This document shows, piece by piece, positions 21,560 to 33,322 of a stretch of DNA of 64,000 nt. Both the position numbers and the translations under genes were made by a program. The notes beneath the pieces are model-generated. The model was not told the origin of the DNA, ran no database searches, and was given only the letters and a program-made list of their open reading frames with translations. The number at the start of each line of letters is the position of its first letter. Position 1 is the first letter of the stretch. The stretch is from Papaver somniferum (taxonomy: Eukaryota > Streptophyta > Magnoliopsida > Ranunculales > Papaveraceae), in assembly GCF_003573695.1 (NCBI RefSeq), contig NW_020639929.1, positions 3,500,406 to 3,564,405 of the forward strand, in the 5' to 3' direction.

Positions 21560-24500
21560 TGAATAAAGACAAAAACCAAATTTGGGACCTGAACTATTTT
21601 GAGTTCACTATTCTTGAGTATTCAAGTGATGATTTAAATGATGATAACTCATCTGAATCTTCATCTCCTTCCTCTCCTAGAGTTTTCGTTAATCTTCACA
21701 ATGATCCGGATATAAGTTATTTTTTAGATGGTGAATGTGTTCTTCCCCAAACCCAATCTCAAGATGAAAACGATGGATTTTGTCAACCACAACCGGAGGA
21801 AGAGTATTCGGGTACTCAGGTATGCTTCAAACTAAGATAATGTTGGCTGAATTGATCCAAAACTTTCAAAAAAAATGTAAATTTTCAAATTATATCTCGG
21901 CTAGGTCAAGTAAGCCCGGTTACCTATTCTGAAGAACAGGTAACCGAACACATCTGAAATTGTAGTTCGGTTAACTTGTCCAAAGACGCAGGTAACCAAA
22001 CTCATTATTAATGGAGGTTTTTTGTCGTTTGGTTAACTCATATCCGGACTTTGTTTATAGGATTTAAAAAGTTATGTCCGGTTAGCCCGAAATGTTACCG
22101 AACTTCAGGGTTTAGAAGTTCGGTTGGTTCGCAACCAAAATATAACCGAACTCTACTTAAAAATAAGTGTAAGAAGTTCGGTTGGTTCGTATACTTATAT
22201 CCAAACACAAATATAACCGAACTATATGTAGAATAAGATTTAACCGAACGTAAAAAGTTCGGTTGGTTCGCAAACTTTAACCCATAAAAGTTCCCAGCCG
22301 AACTTCACGTAACCAAGATATTTTTAAGCAAATCGCCTAAATTCGGTTGGTCGCAAAACTGCCTTACCAACCGAACTCGTTGTTAGGTTTGTTCTATAAA
22401 ATTATTTGTTTTCCGAACTTATTGTGATTGCTATTGATGTTCTTCAATTTCTTGTAGATTAAACGCCAACCTATACCAATGGATGATAAACCTTCTCCGG
22501 TTGATATGTTGTTCGAAGATACATCTCATTACTATGTCAATTAGTTGGTATTTGACTTACCTATTGATGCGAAGAATTGGGATAAATAGCATGCCAAGAA
22601 AGCCATGTGCGTATTAGTCTTGAATGGAAAAGAAAGCAAAACTCGTTTTGAAATGGTTTGTGAAAGAAGTGGAGATCCGGATGTTAGTCACAAGAGGAAG
22701 GGTTATGTGTATAAAGGAAAGACGACGAGGAAGAACACAATACGCTCAAAGAAAATTAAATTTCCGTTCAAGCTAGTATTTAATAAGTACAAAAAAAATG
22801 AAGGGATGGGCTCTATCTATGGATAAGGTGTAAGGTCTTCATAACCACCCTCGTCCAGAGGATGTTGAAGGACATTCAATGGACGCAAGGTTCACTCCTC
22901 AAGAAATGGAGAAAATAACTAAATATAGGAGAATGGGTATTTCACCACTTAATATGCTTCACTTACTAAAGGATGATAACAAGGATAACGTATCATCGTT
23001 TTCCACCATTTACAATGCAATTAAGAAAATTAAAAGGAATGAATGAAAGGATAGACAATTGATGCAACAATTGTTTTGTTTTTTTCTTAATAGAGAGGCT
23101 ACGCGGTTCAAAAGAAGGTAGGTCTGGAAGAAGAAATAATACATCTCTTCATTGCGCATCCGAAGAGTGTTCAATTGGCTCAATGCTTCCATCAAGTTCT
23201 TATAATGGATTGCACTTACAAGACTAACAAATACGAGATGCCCTTGTTGAACATTGTTAGTCATACATCGACGAAGTCACCATTTACCGTTGCTTTTTGT
23301 TTTCTAAAGGATGAGCCAGAACCAAGTTACACTTAGGCACTACAACAATTTAAGGCCATCTACCGAGATGATGATATCCCCGAGGTAATAGTGACGGACA
23401 ATGAAGTAGCATTAATGAACGCAATAGAGAGAGTCTTCCCATTAACACATAATATGCTTTGTACGTTCCATATATTGTGTAATGTGATGAATAGATGCAA
23501 GCCTCAAATTTTTCCACCAAAGAGGAAAGCATTTGAAGAGATTAGTAAGATACCGGAAGATCAACAAGAGGATGAAAAAGAGAAATTTCATAGACAATAC
23601 ATTCTAAATCACGCTAAATGGGTTGCTTTCTCCGGTAAATGGGAGTATTTGACTTGGTATATCACCGAAGAAGAGTATAATTTGCCGCATTTATCGAACA
23701 TTGGTTTAGCCTCGAATATCCCGAGGGTATTGTAAAGTATGTGGTTGAGCAATGGTTAGAGCCACACAAAGAGCGTTTCATTTATGCATTTACCAACCAC
23801 CATAAACACTTTGGAAATCAAGCGACAAGTTTGGTGGAATCGGCTCACCACCGGTTGAAGAAAAATCTTTTTGGATGTGTCGATAATTTTGGGTCATTGT
23901 GTTTAACGCAATGGAGATTTAATTCAACCGCGAGATTGATATAATTAAAGAGAAGTTTCAAAAAAGACGCATCATGAAGTACAAGAAGATCGTACAAAAA
24001 GATGGTAACATCAAGAAATTGGAGGACCTTCGATTGTTCAAGGGACTCCATTATAATGTTTCACATGCTTGAACTAAGAGGTTAATGGTAGAGGTGTATT
24101 TGATTGACATATGGGGAACCAAGCCGAACGAGGTGTGTGTTTGCAACATGATGAAGTCTATGGGACTTCCTTTTCGCCATATGATATTTAACTATGAACA
24201 TGGCATAATCCCTTTAAGCGATATATATCCATATTGGCAACAGTTAAGTTTTGTCCCTCCTCCAAAGGGTGATGTTGGAGAAGACTTTGGTGATAATTAA
24301 ATGAGAAGAATCGTTATCGGGATGTACCAGAACATGAACAAACTAGAAATGCAAATACTTTGGGATGACATGTGGCCAATCTTTTATCCGCACACTTCGG
24401 AGAATTTCCAAGAACCTAAAAAAGGCAAGGGCAAAGGTAGGACAAGCACCAAAGAAACAAAAAAAAAAACAAGTAAGAGAATATACAAAGGTCTTAGCTA

Positions 24501-25436
24501 AGAGGAAAAAGTGAAATTAACGCTTTTACTAGAGATCCTTCGGTGCATGAGCATACCGCGGCTAAGTTCCAAGAAGATTTTAAGAAAGGGGATAGGACCA
24601 TTATGGAAAAGAGTGAAACAAGTAAAAGGGATATGAAGAAAAAAGGACCGATGTTACACTCGCCACCAACCTAACCTACGCCATCGGAACCTAGCCAATC
24701 AACTCTACAATACGTGAAGCTTAAGGATCCAATGTGCCGCATCCAAGAAAAAAATCGACCAATTGACGATATACCACCTCTTCTTGTTAAAATCTACTTG
24801 GAAGAGATACCTCCTTATATTAGCAACTATGTCATATCCACCGACGACGTCCCTTCGGATGTAATTACGGTTTCCACGTTGTCCTAGAACTAGGGCCTTT
24901 TACTCAAGATGCTAAGCTATATAATGATTGTAAAATCACTTATATCCGACAAAGGTCGTCGATGAAGCTAAAGGGGATCCCGGAATTTTACAAGAAAATG
25001 TTGTGCGATGCTAGTCTCAATGTGCAGTTTGTTAGGTTTCAAATCCGTCTCCAAGGGGGAAATCCAATCACAAGGGATCATTGGATGGGTATGCCGATAT
25101 GTGGGCTCTTAATAGACGACAAATTCAATTGCGTGGTTCACTATTTATCAAAAGGTGCTAGTTTCACATACACTCCAAAAAATTCCATATGAGTTGAGGC
25201 ACTTAAATGAAGGAGACTGGTGATTGCATTGATTAACAACAACCATTTTATAAGCCTCCGGTTAGAGACAATTTTCCATTTCCTACGATATGCGGAAACT
25301 CTTATTGGCATGGACTTAACCCTGACACAATGTTGGGTTGGTGCATTATGTATGAGCATAACATGGAGATGTGGAAATCTTTGAAGGATTCGCAAAAAAT
25401 TATACACGAAGGTCAAATTATCCTTGAGGATGATTA
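21560..25436 (+). pseudogene. Mutator-like transposase with OTU-like tail, decayed
   Basis: An acidic first exon ends at a donor after 21819, and exon 2 starts at 22458. A FAR1/WRKY-type zinc-binding region follows (RKNTIRSKKIKFPFKLV, then LHNHPRPEDVEGHS in another frame). The MULE DDE core has Asp in VLIMDCTYK (23208), Asp in VIVTDNEV (23397) and Glu in LVESAHH (23837). A SWIM-like finger (CVCNMMKSMGLPFRHM, about 24139-24195) has Phe where the third Cys is expected. The tail (24740-25300; YISNYVISTDDV, VVHYLSKGASFTY, ALINNNHF) resembles the OTU cysteine protease-like domain often fused to plant MULE genes, but the catalytic Cys box is gone. Stops and at least five frameshifts make it inactive. 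Confidence 0.72.
21917..22379. repeat. Hairpin array A (TTCGGTT ... AACCGAA), in transposase intron
   Basis: About seven imperfect inverted repeats lie in the intron 21820-22457. Each has AGTTCGGTT (or GGTTACCT) on the left, 12-35 bases of loop, and AACCGAACT (or AGGTAACC) on the right. Clear examples are 21917-21947, 22114-22153, 22172-22225, 22254-22304 and 22339-22379. Loops often carry GGTTCGCAA. Similar arrays are at 26306-26936 and 29525-30225. Confidence 0.8.
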
Positions 25437-25912
25437 AATGTTCTATTAATTAAACTAAGTATGCTTTGAACGTCATATTATGAATTAAAGATTGTGTTTT
25501 TTGGAATTTGGTCTTATTTTTGGATGTATTATAGTGTAGTTGTATAATTTGCTTTTATTTTTTTAAGGTTTACATAAGACTAGTTTTTGGTCATTAAAAG
25601 TTCTATAATTTTGTTAAAACTGAACAATAAAAACCAAATAATTTAATAGAAAATTAATTAAAATTCAACACCAACATAACAAACAAAGGTTGAGGGTGAT
25701 ACTAAATCAAAATTTTAAGCATACTAACACTCAATAGAAATATTGATAGCACAACGTACTTAATATCTGAAACGAACACAAAAGAACATCCTAAGAACAT
25801 AGAAATGAGCTTCATATTTGAAACTCTTTCTTTTTCATCTTCGACATTCATTTTGAGATCTTTCTGCGGTTTCCTCTAATTTTTCACCTTTAAGTCGATA
25901 CCGCTTCATAAT
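25437..25912. other. AT-rich spacer between convergent genes
   Basis: No coding signal is seen. It separates the transposase 3' end from the minus-strand SANT-like gene. Confidence 0.4.
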
Positions 25913-26167
25913 TCAAACTAAACCAATAAATTCTTTGACACTATCTCTTATCTTTGCAAATCGAATAAATAAGGCTGCACGATCACGGTTCTGGGGGTTT
26001 CCGGTTTCGGAGCAGAATTTATAATGAATGTTTCCCCAATAAGTCTGACTCATTACGCCATTCATTCGTTGTTTTTCACCCCTCTTAGGATAATACACTA
26101 CATAATTCCTTCAAAGAGAATGATCTTCATCGACTGCAAATTTAGGACGTCGCACTCCCATTTTCAT
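25913..26167 (-). pseudogene. Myb/SANT-like protein fragment
   Basis: Reading leftwards from ATG at 26167, the protein begins MKMGVRRPKFAVDEDHSL, meets one in-frame TGA, and continues in frame as a helical segment. That segment has a tryptophan-containing QTYWGNIHYKF and a basic/hydrophobic DRAALFIRFAKIRDSVKEF before a stop at 25913. The pattern (acidic ED start, W-centred helices, R-x-x-x-I-x-x-x-V-x-x-F end) is that of the trihelix/SANT-like DNA-binding proteins that plant Harbinger and related transposons carry. The TGA probably replaced a Cys or Trp codon. With about 84 codons it is short but near the size of the domain alone. It lies between the two larger genes of the locus. Confidence 0.5.
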
Positions 26168-26305
26168 GAGGTTTAATATGGAAAGTGATGAAGTTTATTA
26201 GTATATATAAGATAGATGGCCAGTCGATGACTATTTTTTTCAAAATAAATTATTGGTTTTTTGACAAATGTGCAAAGTTTGGTTTGTAGTGTGATTTTAA
26301 GTGAT

Positions 26306-26936
26306 AACCGAACTCATGTTCGGTTAGATATATCTAGTTTCCCAACCAAACTTTTTGAATTTCAAAAAAACATAGGTCTTAACGACTCTATTTACTCTAG
26401 TTTCCAAACAGTTTAAAGCTTTGGAAATTATAAGTTCGGTTGCATGAAAAATTATAATCAACCGAACTTTATAGTCCCAAAGTTCGGTTTGTTCGAAAAA
26501 TTGTCGCGTAACCGAACTCTTGCATAAAATAAATTTCATAAGTTACAAAGTTGTATTCGGTTACCTGGAAAAAAAAGACAGGTGACCGAAATTCATACTA
26601 AAAAATTATCTAGATTCATCTTGTTAGTCCGGTTACCTGTTAAAATTTCTCAGGTAACCGAACAGATGGTACATTAGGACTGGTTTGGGAAGCACAAAGT
26701 TCGGTTACCTTTAATTGTTTAACGGGCAACCGAATATCACTTTGTAACTTCTGAAATTCTTTTAATGAAGGAGTTTGGTTACGCGTCAATTTTGCGAACA
26801 AACCGAACTTTGGGACTACAAAGTTCGGTTACTTATAGTTTTGGCCTACTAGCCGAACTACCTTAATGTACCTCAATTTTTTTTTTGAAATGAAGTTCAG
26901 TTAGATCGATAAATTATCCCACTAGCCGAACAAATC
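26306..26936. repeat. Hairpin array B, between SANT and PMD genes
   Basis: Nine or so hairpins share the TTCGGTT/AACCGAA arms. Examples are 26427-26470, 26551-26593 (GGTTACCT ... AGGTGACC), 26625-26664, 26695-26738, 26770-26813, 26820-26863 and 26892-26936. The array lies upstream of the SANT-like gene and downstream of the PMD gene. Confidence 0.8.
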
Positions 26937-27095
26937 CTTTTAAACACACATTACAAACCAAATTATCAAATTAGTAGTTAACTAATCCATAATAGCATAA
27001 CTAAATTTTGGAAACACATGAAACTAAACTACCAAATCTGCAGTAAAAAAAGTTTTCTAAACATAAGAAAACAAACTACTAATTGTTCCAATCAC

Positions 27096-30000
27096 TCATT
27101 TACGACAACCACTACGACGAACTCTCTTATTATTGTGTTTAGGAGCTTTATCTTGTCCTTCGTCACTTGTATGGTCATCTCCACTGCTTTGTTGTTCAAC
27201 CATCCGACTCGAACCTTTCCCTTCTCGGCGACTCCTCTTCACCGGCACGGCCTCGCTTGGATAAAAAACGTTGGGTGATAAAACATTAGTCCATTGGTTG
27301 TAGAGGTCTGTTTGTTCTCGAGTATTCATCGGCTCTCCACTCCGTATTTTTGCCATCATTTTCTTCAATAATTTCGTACTTACCTTCACCTTTTTTTAAT
27401 CAAAAGCATAAATAACTATTATTATTTATAATATTCTATAAAAATTTGAAAAGCAAAAATATGAGAAAATATCTTACCGCGGAATTCCATAAGATCAAGG
27501 CCTCATCACCACAGGTAGGCATATTCTTTTGAATTTTACGAGCCGCTTTCTCTACTTCCTTCGCTTTCGCTTTCTCATAATGGGCTTGTTGGACATTTTT
27601 TATTACACGAGGATAAGAAATATATTCATACCAGTCCACATATCCTTCATCATCGGCGTTTAGATCATCATACGAATCTTCAATCTCTCCAACTGGAAGA
27701 AGATAATCCCCAAAGTTGTTCCAGTGGTCCACTGATGGAGCAGGTTCATATTTTGGGGTAAAATATTTGATGGTTTTCTTAGTTCCTCCCTTCAACACCT
27801 TGAAATTTTCCATTTGTGGGACAATTTGGACACAATGAAGTTGTCTCAATACTCTTCGAGGATTATACATTTTGCAACCACCAGGATGAAACAACGGTCC
27901 ATTGTAACCCGCGGTAGGTGAGAAATCAACAACCTCAACCTCTACCGAAATATACTCTATAAACTAACTATTTTGAAACACACAAAGGATAATTTAACAT
28001 GGTACCTGAAGAAGTGTGTATAAGCCCCCAATTTGACAAGTCTTAAGCCTTGAAGCTTTTCGGAGCTTCTCTTGAACGAATGAAAGAACCTCTGTGCCCC
28101 AAGAGTAGTTGTTCACCTCATCAAGGTTCTCCAAAAGCTGCAGGTAATGGGAATTGACAAAGTTCCCAGAAGTGTCGGGGAAGAAAATGAATCCTAGTTG
28201 ATATAAAAAATATGCAGTCTCATGGTGCTTAATCTTCTCAGATGTCGTCACCAACTTTCCAATAGCTACCAAATCCTTTGTTCCTCCAAAATCCTTTTTA
28301 AACTAAACCAGACTGAACTTTTTCAACTTCTTCTTATAAGAGCGGTCTGCCTCCAACTCATTAAACTCATCACCTTTCTTAGGATTCTTTTTCGCTTGTC
28401 TAAACTCACATTGTGCCTTTTTCTTTCCATATCCTAGACACTTTTCGACCAATGGTTCAAGAACTTCATAAGTCATCGAGGGATCATATACTTATCGAAC
28501 ACTCTTTCCCATAATTAGTAGGCCTGTGATTCTAAAGAAATCATCTGGAGTTATTGCCATCTCGCTAAATGGTAGATGAAAGGTATCCGTCTCTGGATAA
28601 AGCCTCTCGGCAAATGCAGAGACAGTGACATCATCAAATTTTTGGTGCGCGTTTCGTATCGCATTCCATAGCACACATTAAAATACCTCCAACCGTACCT
28701 CATCACACTCCTACGTTATAGCCCATATCTTGTTCTTCTGACGTTTCAAAACACGAACCGCATTATTATGATCCTACAAAAACAACATATATCTTATATA
28801 CACATATATATAAAAAATAAATATCAAAATATAATAAAATGATCGAACAATTTTGATGGTTAACATTCAATACCTTTGTCCCAAAAATATTGGCAGCCCA
28901 TGAGTTGTTGTACCCAAACAATACCCCCCCTCCATCTCTTGGAGTGCCATAAGTTGCGTTCTTTGGGGGCAGACACAAATTCTTATCATGAATGTATGCA
29001 TATCTAGCACAAGGATTTTTAGTTTTTTCTTGAACTATTTCTCCTTGTTCATCTTGCTCTTCCTCGTCCTACTCCTCTTCCTCCGATTCGTCTTCTTCGG
29101 AATCTCCCATATCTCAATCTTCTTTATTGTCATCATTGTCATTGTCTTCATCCTTATCTCCTTATTATTTTTCAGCTGGTTCCTCTTCTCCACCTTGATC
29201 ATTGTCATTAACTTGTTGGATTACATTGTCAACATTATCTTTATTGACATTATCTTGGATAACTACACCCGGTAATGACCCACCACCAAACTTAACATTT
29301 TTGGTACCACGCTTATTGGAACCACAGTGTACTCTACCTCGAGGCGTAGGAGTTCTCATATATTCCAGTACAGTTGGGTTGGATATTTTACCCTTGCCGC
29401 TAATCAAGTAAACAAAAGATATTAGCTTAACCAATATATGATTGACTAAATCATACGCAACATAAGGGTACCCATAGTACCAAAAGTTCAGGAGAAATAT
29501 GCCAACATAAGGGTTCCACATAATAGTTCGGTTAGTCAGGCAATTTTGCGAACAAACCGAGCTCCATATATATATGCAATTAGTGAAGATTTCGGTTTGT
29601 AAAGTTTTTTTCGAACAAACCGAACTCCACATACGTGCAATTATTGAAGAGTTCGGTTTGTCAAGTTTTTTTGCGAACAGACCGAACTCCAAATATATGC
29701 AATTATTGAAGAGTTTGGTTTATCAAGGTTTTTTTCGAACACACCGAACTCCACATGTATGCAATTATTGAAGATTTCGGTTTGTCAAGGTTTTTTGTGA
29801 ACAAACCGAACATAGTTTTCAAAGTTCGGTTAAATCAAAAATCAACATAGAGGGAAAATAGAACAGTTCGGTTACAAAGTTTCAACATATTTTCTTATGT
29901 AAAATTGGTAGAGTTCGGTTACAAAATAGTTTTAGAATTTTTTGCGAATCAACCGAACATATTGGGAAAAGTTCGGTTAAGTTGAAAATCAACATAGTGG

Positions 30001-30499
30001 GAAAAATAAAACAGTTCGGTTACAGAGTTTCAACATATTTTTTTTCTTTTGAAATATGGGTAAAGTTCGGTTACAAAATAGTTTTAGCATGCTTTGCGAA
30101 CCAACCGAACTGTGAGATCGGTTACTTAATGTTAAATTTTAAGGAACCAAATTGTTCTTCGTGTTCTTTCTTTCAGGAAGTTCGGTTATCAAACTAGGGT
30201 TTTTATGAAAATCGATCTAACCGAACATAGAACTGTAACTTCCATTTGAAACTTAATTTGATGATTTTTATTCAATTTAAAGAATCAAAATCAAATTAAA
30301 AGTATGGGTTTGTGGGAAAATACATGCGGATTCTCATTGTGGCAGTTTCAGGGTTCTTTGTGCGTCTTTGATACCCGATTATGACCTCACCTTCCGGTTC
30401 CACTTCTTCATCAAACTGAACATCACTTGGGATATTTTCTAGATGTGATAATGGGGGACCTTGTCCTGAGAGTCTTTTGGTTCTCTTCCGAAGAGGCAT
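27096..30499 (-). pseudogene. Plant mobile domain (PMD) gene with in-frame stops
   Basis: Five exons join with matching phases and GT-AG ends: 30499-30324, 29399-28874, 28773-28006, 27954-27478 and 27389-27096, 747 codons in all. Exon 2 is acidic. Exon 3 holds the PMD (aminotransferase-like, plant mobile domain) signature: AFAERLYPETDTFHLPFSE, ITPDDFFRITGL, and later LQLLENLDEVNNYSWGTEVL and ASRLKTCQIGGLYTLLQ. Exon 4 continues with MYNPRRVLRQLHCVQ and a WYEYISYPRV box. Exon 5 is basic (KRSRREGKGSS ... NNKRVRRSGCRK) and could act in nuclear localisation. PMD proteins are nuclear factors in gene silencing and are also carried by transposons. Eight in-frame stops (four each in exons 2 and 3) but no frameshift were found. 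Confidence 0.78.
29525..30225. repeat. Hairpin array C, in PMD intron 1
   Basis: The array lies within intron 30323-29400. Five tandem units of 60-64 bases begin at about 29525, 29591, 29651, 29711 and 29775. Each unit is TTCGGTTTGTCAAG - T-run - CGAACAAACCGAA followed by a CTCCACAT-TATGCAATTATTGAAGA spacer. A second block (about 29820-30115) repeats with a period near 147 bases and contains GTTCGGTTACA and GCGAACCAACCGAAC. Every unit can fold on itself. Confidence 0.85.
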
Positions 30500-31165
30500 T
30501 TTTATACTTGATTGATTAATCGTCGATGGAAGTTTTATGAATCGACGATTAATTGAAGAAAACGAAGTTGAAAGCAAGAAGAAGAAGAAGAGAAGACGAA
30601 GTTGAAATGGAAAGGGTGGGTCGGATTTTTGTTTTTTATTAATTGATTGGGATTAGGTTAAATTTATATTTGGGAGTTATTAGGTTAGTTATAATTTAAA
30701 TTAGGGGAAAGGTAAATTAGTAATCCTAATCTTTTAGGACATCCCTTGTAATTGTAGAATAGATGGCCTTATAAAACAATGGTCCCCAAAAAAGGCTGGT
30801 CCCCAAAAAATCGTTCTTGTTATAAACCATTGTTTATTTACTTAGATGCCCCCGTGTCTAAGATTAGGGTTTCCTGTATTTATATAAATAGAGGCCTAGT
30901 CTCTTGTATTCTATACAAAATGAATTGATTTTTTCCCTTCTTCTTTCTCTCCACCTTGTGTCTCCTCCCCTACTTTCTAGTTTACAATACGTCATCAGCA
31001 AGTAGAACTATCAATTGAGCGGTGAAGCAGATTTGTTTTTTACAACTTTGTTAAGGGGAGCTTCGAATCTTATAGTGTTTTAATATTCTTTTTTTATTGA
31101 TTGTTTATTCCTCTACTAACTGTTGTCAATTAGTACTTTGTTTTTGTTTATTTTTATACGTGTTA
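30500..31165. other. PMD gene upstream region and LTR-like fragment
   Basis: Just upstream of the PMD start (30515-30560) lies a short palindrome, GATTAATCGTCGAT and its complement. GGTCCCCAAAAAA is repeated at 30781 and 30797, within ACAATGGT ... ACCATTGT. From about 30829 a plus-strand promoter-like block (TATTTATATAAATAGA, 30878-30893) and a pyrimidine-rich leader ending TACGTCATCAGCA look like the end of a copia LTR. No partner was found. Confidence 0.35.
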
Positions 31166-33319
31166 GAGCATCCATAATGGACGACTAAACCCAAACTTTT
31201 AGTCCAGAAACGTGACACAGTGGAAAATATTAAAGATCAAAAACCAGACAAAACCCAAATTCAGATTATATTTGGTCTGGAACACAGACTAAAACCAAAG
31301 TCGAGCGAAGATATAATATACGTTTGTTAATAGGCGAACATATAACTTACGTTTCACATGAAGCGGTTATATATTTCTCGTCCCGTGATGAGGTGTGTGT
31401 ATAATGTACGCTTCAACCAGGCGTGAGTAAAATGTACGCCTCACCAGGCATGAATATAATGTGCGTCTTATGACAGGCGGTCTTAAAGTGTTCGCCCCAT
31501 TGAGACGAACTTATTATATACGCCCCATTCAGAAGAACTTATCACATAACTTACATTTCTTCAAAGTTAGAAGTTCCTCTTTTTTTCTTTTTCTTTTAGT
31601 TTTTAGTTTTTTGTATACAAAAAACTGTCCATCCAACAAATGAGTCTTTGGCTAAACAGGTTGCGTCCTTTCAATCTTTGAAATTTTGAATACACAGGAT
31701 TTCACCAGATCCAGGAATGGTTGGTTGGTACAAAAGTTTTGGGAACCAAGTTCGGCTGAAGCTAACAGAGTTTTTCTGTATCACAGAAGTTACAGGTCTC
31801 CATGTCTTCTACTATAAGAATCGACCGATCGTGTAAACTAAAAGGTTGTAAGTATAATAAGAATACAATTTTGTGGGCACTGCTACATCGTCATTCAGCA
31901 TTGGTTTCATACTTCCATTGCATTTATAGGATTCATCTTCTGTTGCCGGAACCTATTGTCTTGCTGGTATAAGTTGCAGAGAGATAGAGAAAAAACACTA
32001 ATTAAGATACGAAATTAAATTTGAGTACGATGAAAATGGACTTGCACTCGTACAACTTCAACTGATGCACTTAAGAGTCATGATTACTTTACAGCATTAA
32101 AACAAACAACTCGTGGCCATTCCCACTGCAACAAAATCCATCACAATAAACTCCTACACAACTTACAAAATAACATCAGACGTATGTATAACCTCCGCGC
32201 CACCAGACATTAGCTATATATCCGTCTGATATTCCGGCGTGAGCTATATGTTCGCCTATTTCAAACGAGCATTAAATCTACGCTTCACTAGCAAACGAAC
32301 ATTATCTCCACGCTCGACCAAATATACTCTGCTACCGTAGCGTAGCACAACTAAGGTTGCACAAGAACCGGTTAGAAGTACCTGTACCGGCTCGGAACCG
32401 AAAATATCGGACCGGAACCGAACCGGAGCCGGAGTAACCGGTACAGGGACCGGGACAAAAGATTAAAAACCGGAGAAGACCGGTACAGGGGGGAGGACCG
32501 GCAGGAACCGGACCAAAAGAACAGGTTAATCATAGTCGTCCATAGTAGGTGTTAAGACTAATATTATCTATCGAGTAAAATTCACTCATCATTCCTCTTC
32601 CTTTTTTTTCTTTCTCTTACAGCAGCGTCTCGTCTCTTCTTCTTCTTAGGATCGAATTGAGATATAAGTTCACTTCTTCTCTTCTTCTTCTTCACCATCT
32701 CTGGTTAGGGACTATTCTTATTCTTTTTTTTCTCCGAAGTAATTGGTACTTGCATGTTTGAATCTCAGTTGGACTGGTTTGGGGCTTCTGGAATTGAAAG
32801 TTAGGGTTTTGAAGGAAGTTGTTGTTAATGGGAAATAGATGAAATTGAAGATAACAAATGAATGTTAGAGTCTGCTGAAGAATGAGTTTGAATTGATGAT
32901 GAATTAGTGGTTCGATTTGAGAAGATTCAATTAAGGATTAGAATATATGGAAGAGATGATTATTGCTGATGGTGTTTCAGGAATGGTGTTTCAGTTTGTA
33001 ATTTGGGTCTTGGTAGTGGTGAATGAATGGATCTAATTTTATAATTAATTTTGAATCTTTGTTTACTTTGATTAATCTGTTCATTATAGAATTTTTTAAA
33101 TCTCAATGGTATCGGAGGACCGGTACAACTCTAGGTACAAGTACATGGACCGGTCCTCAAAATAAGGTACCGGTCAACACCAAGTACAGGGACCGGTTCC
33201 ATAAGAGTACCGGACCGTACCGGACCATGTGCAGCCTTAAGCACCAAAGACTAAACTCAAATTTAGTCATTTTTTTTAGTCTTTCATCTTTGGTTTTGAT
33301 CGCACCATTGCAGTTGCTC
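31166..33319. mobile_element. PIF/Harbinger-type element, 2154 bp
   Basis: The left end GAGCATCCATAATGGACGA and the reverse complement of the right end GAGCAACTGCAATGGTGCGA form imperfect terminal repeats. Perfect TTA duplications flank it (31163-31165 and 33320-33322). Its right end, read in reverse, matches the left end of the 529-bp element at 1733 over more than 60 bases, including AAATTTGAGTTTAGTCT. The interior holds degenerate repeats with TATATACG and GCGTA motifs (31310-31530, 32170-32330). About 40 percent of its length is a second element (32352-33239). No transposase is left. Confidence 0.75.
32352..33239. mobile_element. hAT-like element nested in the PIF element
   Basis: The left end TAAGGTTGCACAAGAACCGG and the reverse complement of the right end TAAGGCTGCACATGGTCCGG match at 16 of 20 positions. 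The flanks AGCACAAC and AGCACCAA are a 6-of-8 match, in line with an aged 8-bp hAT duplication. Both ends are crowded with CCGGTACCGG-type motifs pointing inward, typical subterminal repeats. The middle (32590-33000) is pyrimidine-rich then AT-rich and could include captured leader sequence. There is no transposase. Confidence 0.65.
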
Positions 33320-33322
33320 TTA

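Noticed and set aside
29525..29812. Regular 60-bp repeats resembling a CRISPR array
   Set aside because: The window is eukaryotic, spacers are themselves conserved, no cas genes are present, and the units are hairpins in an intron.
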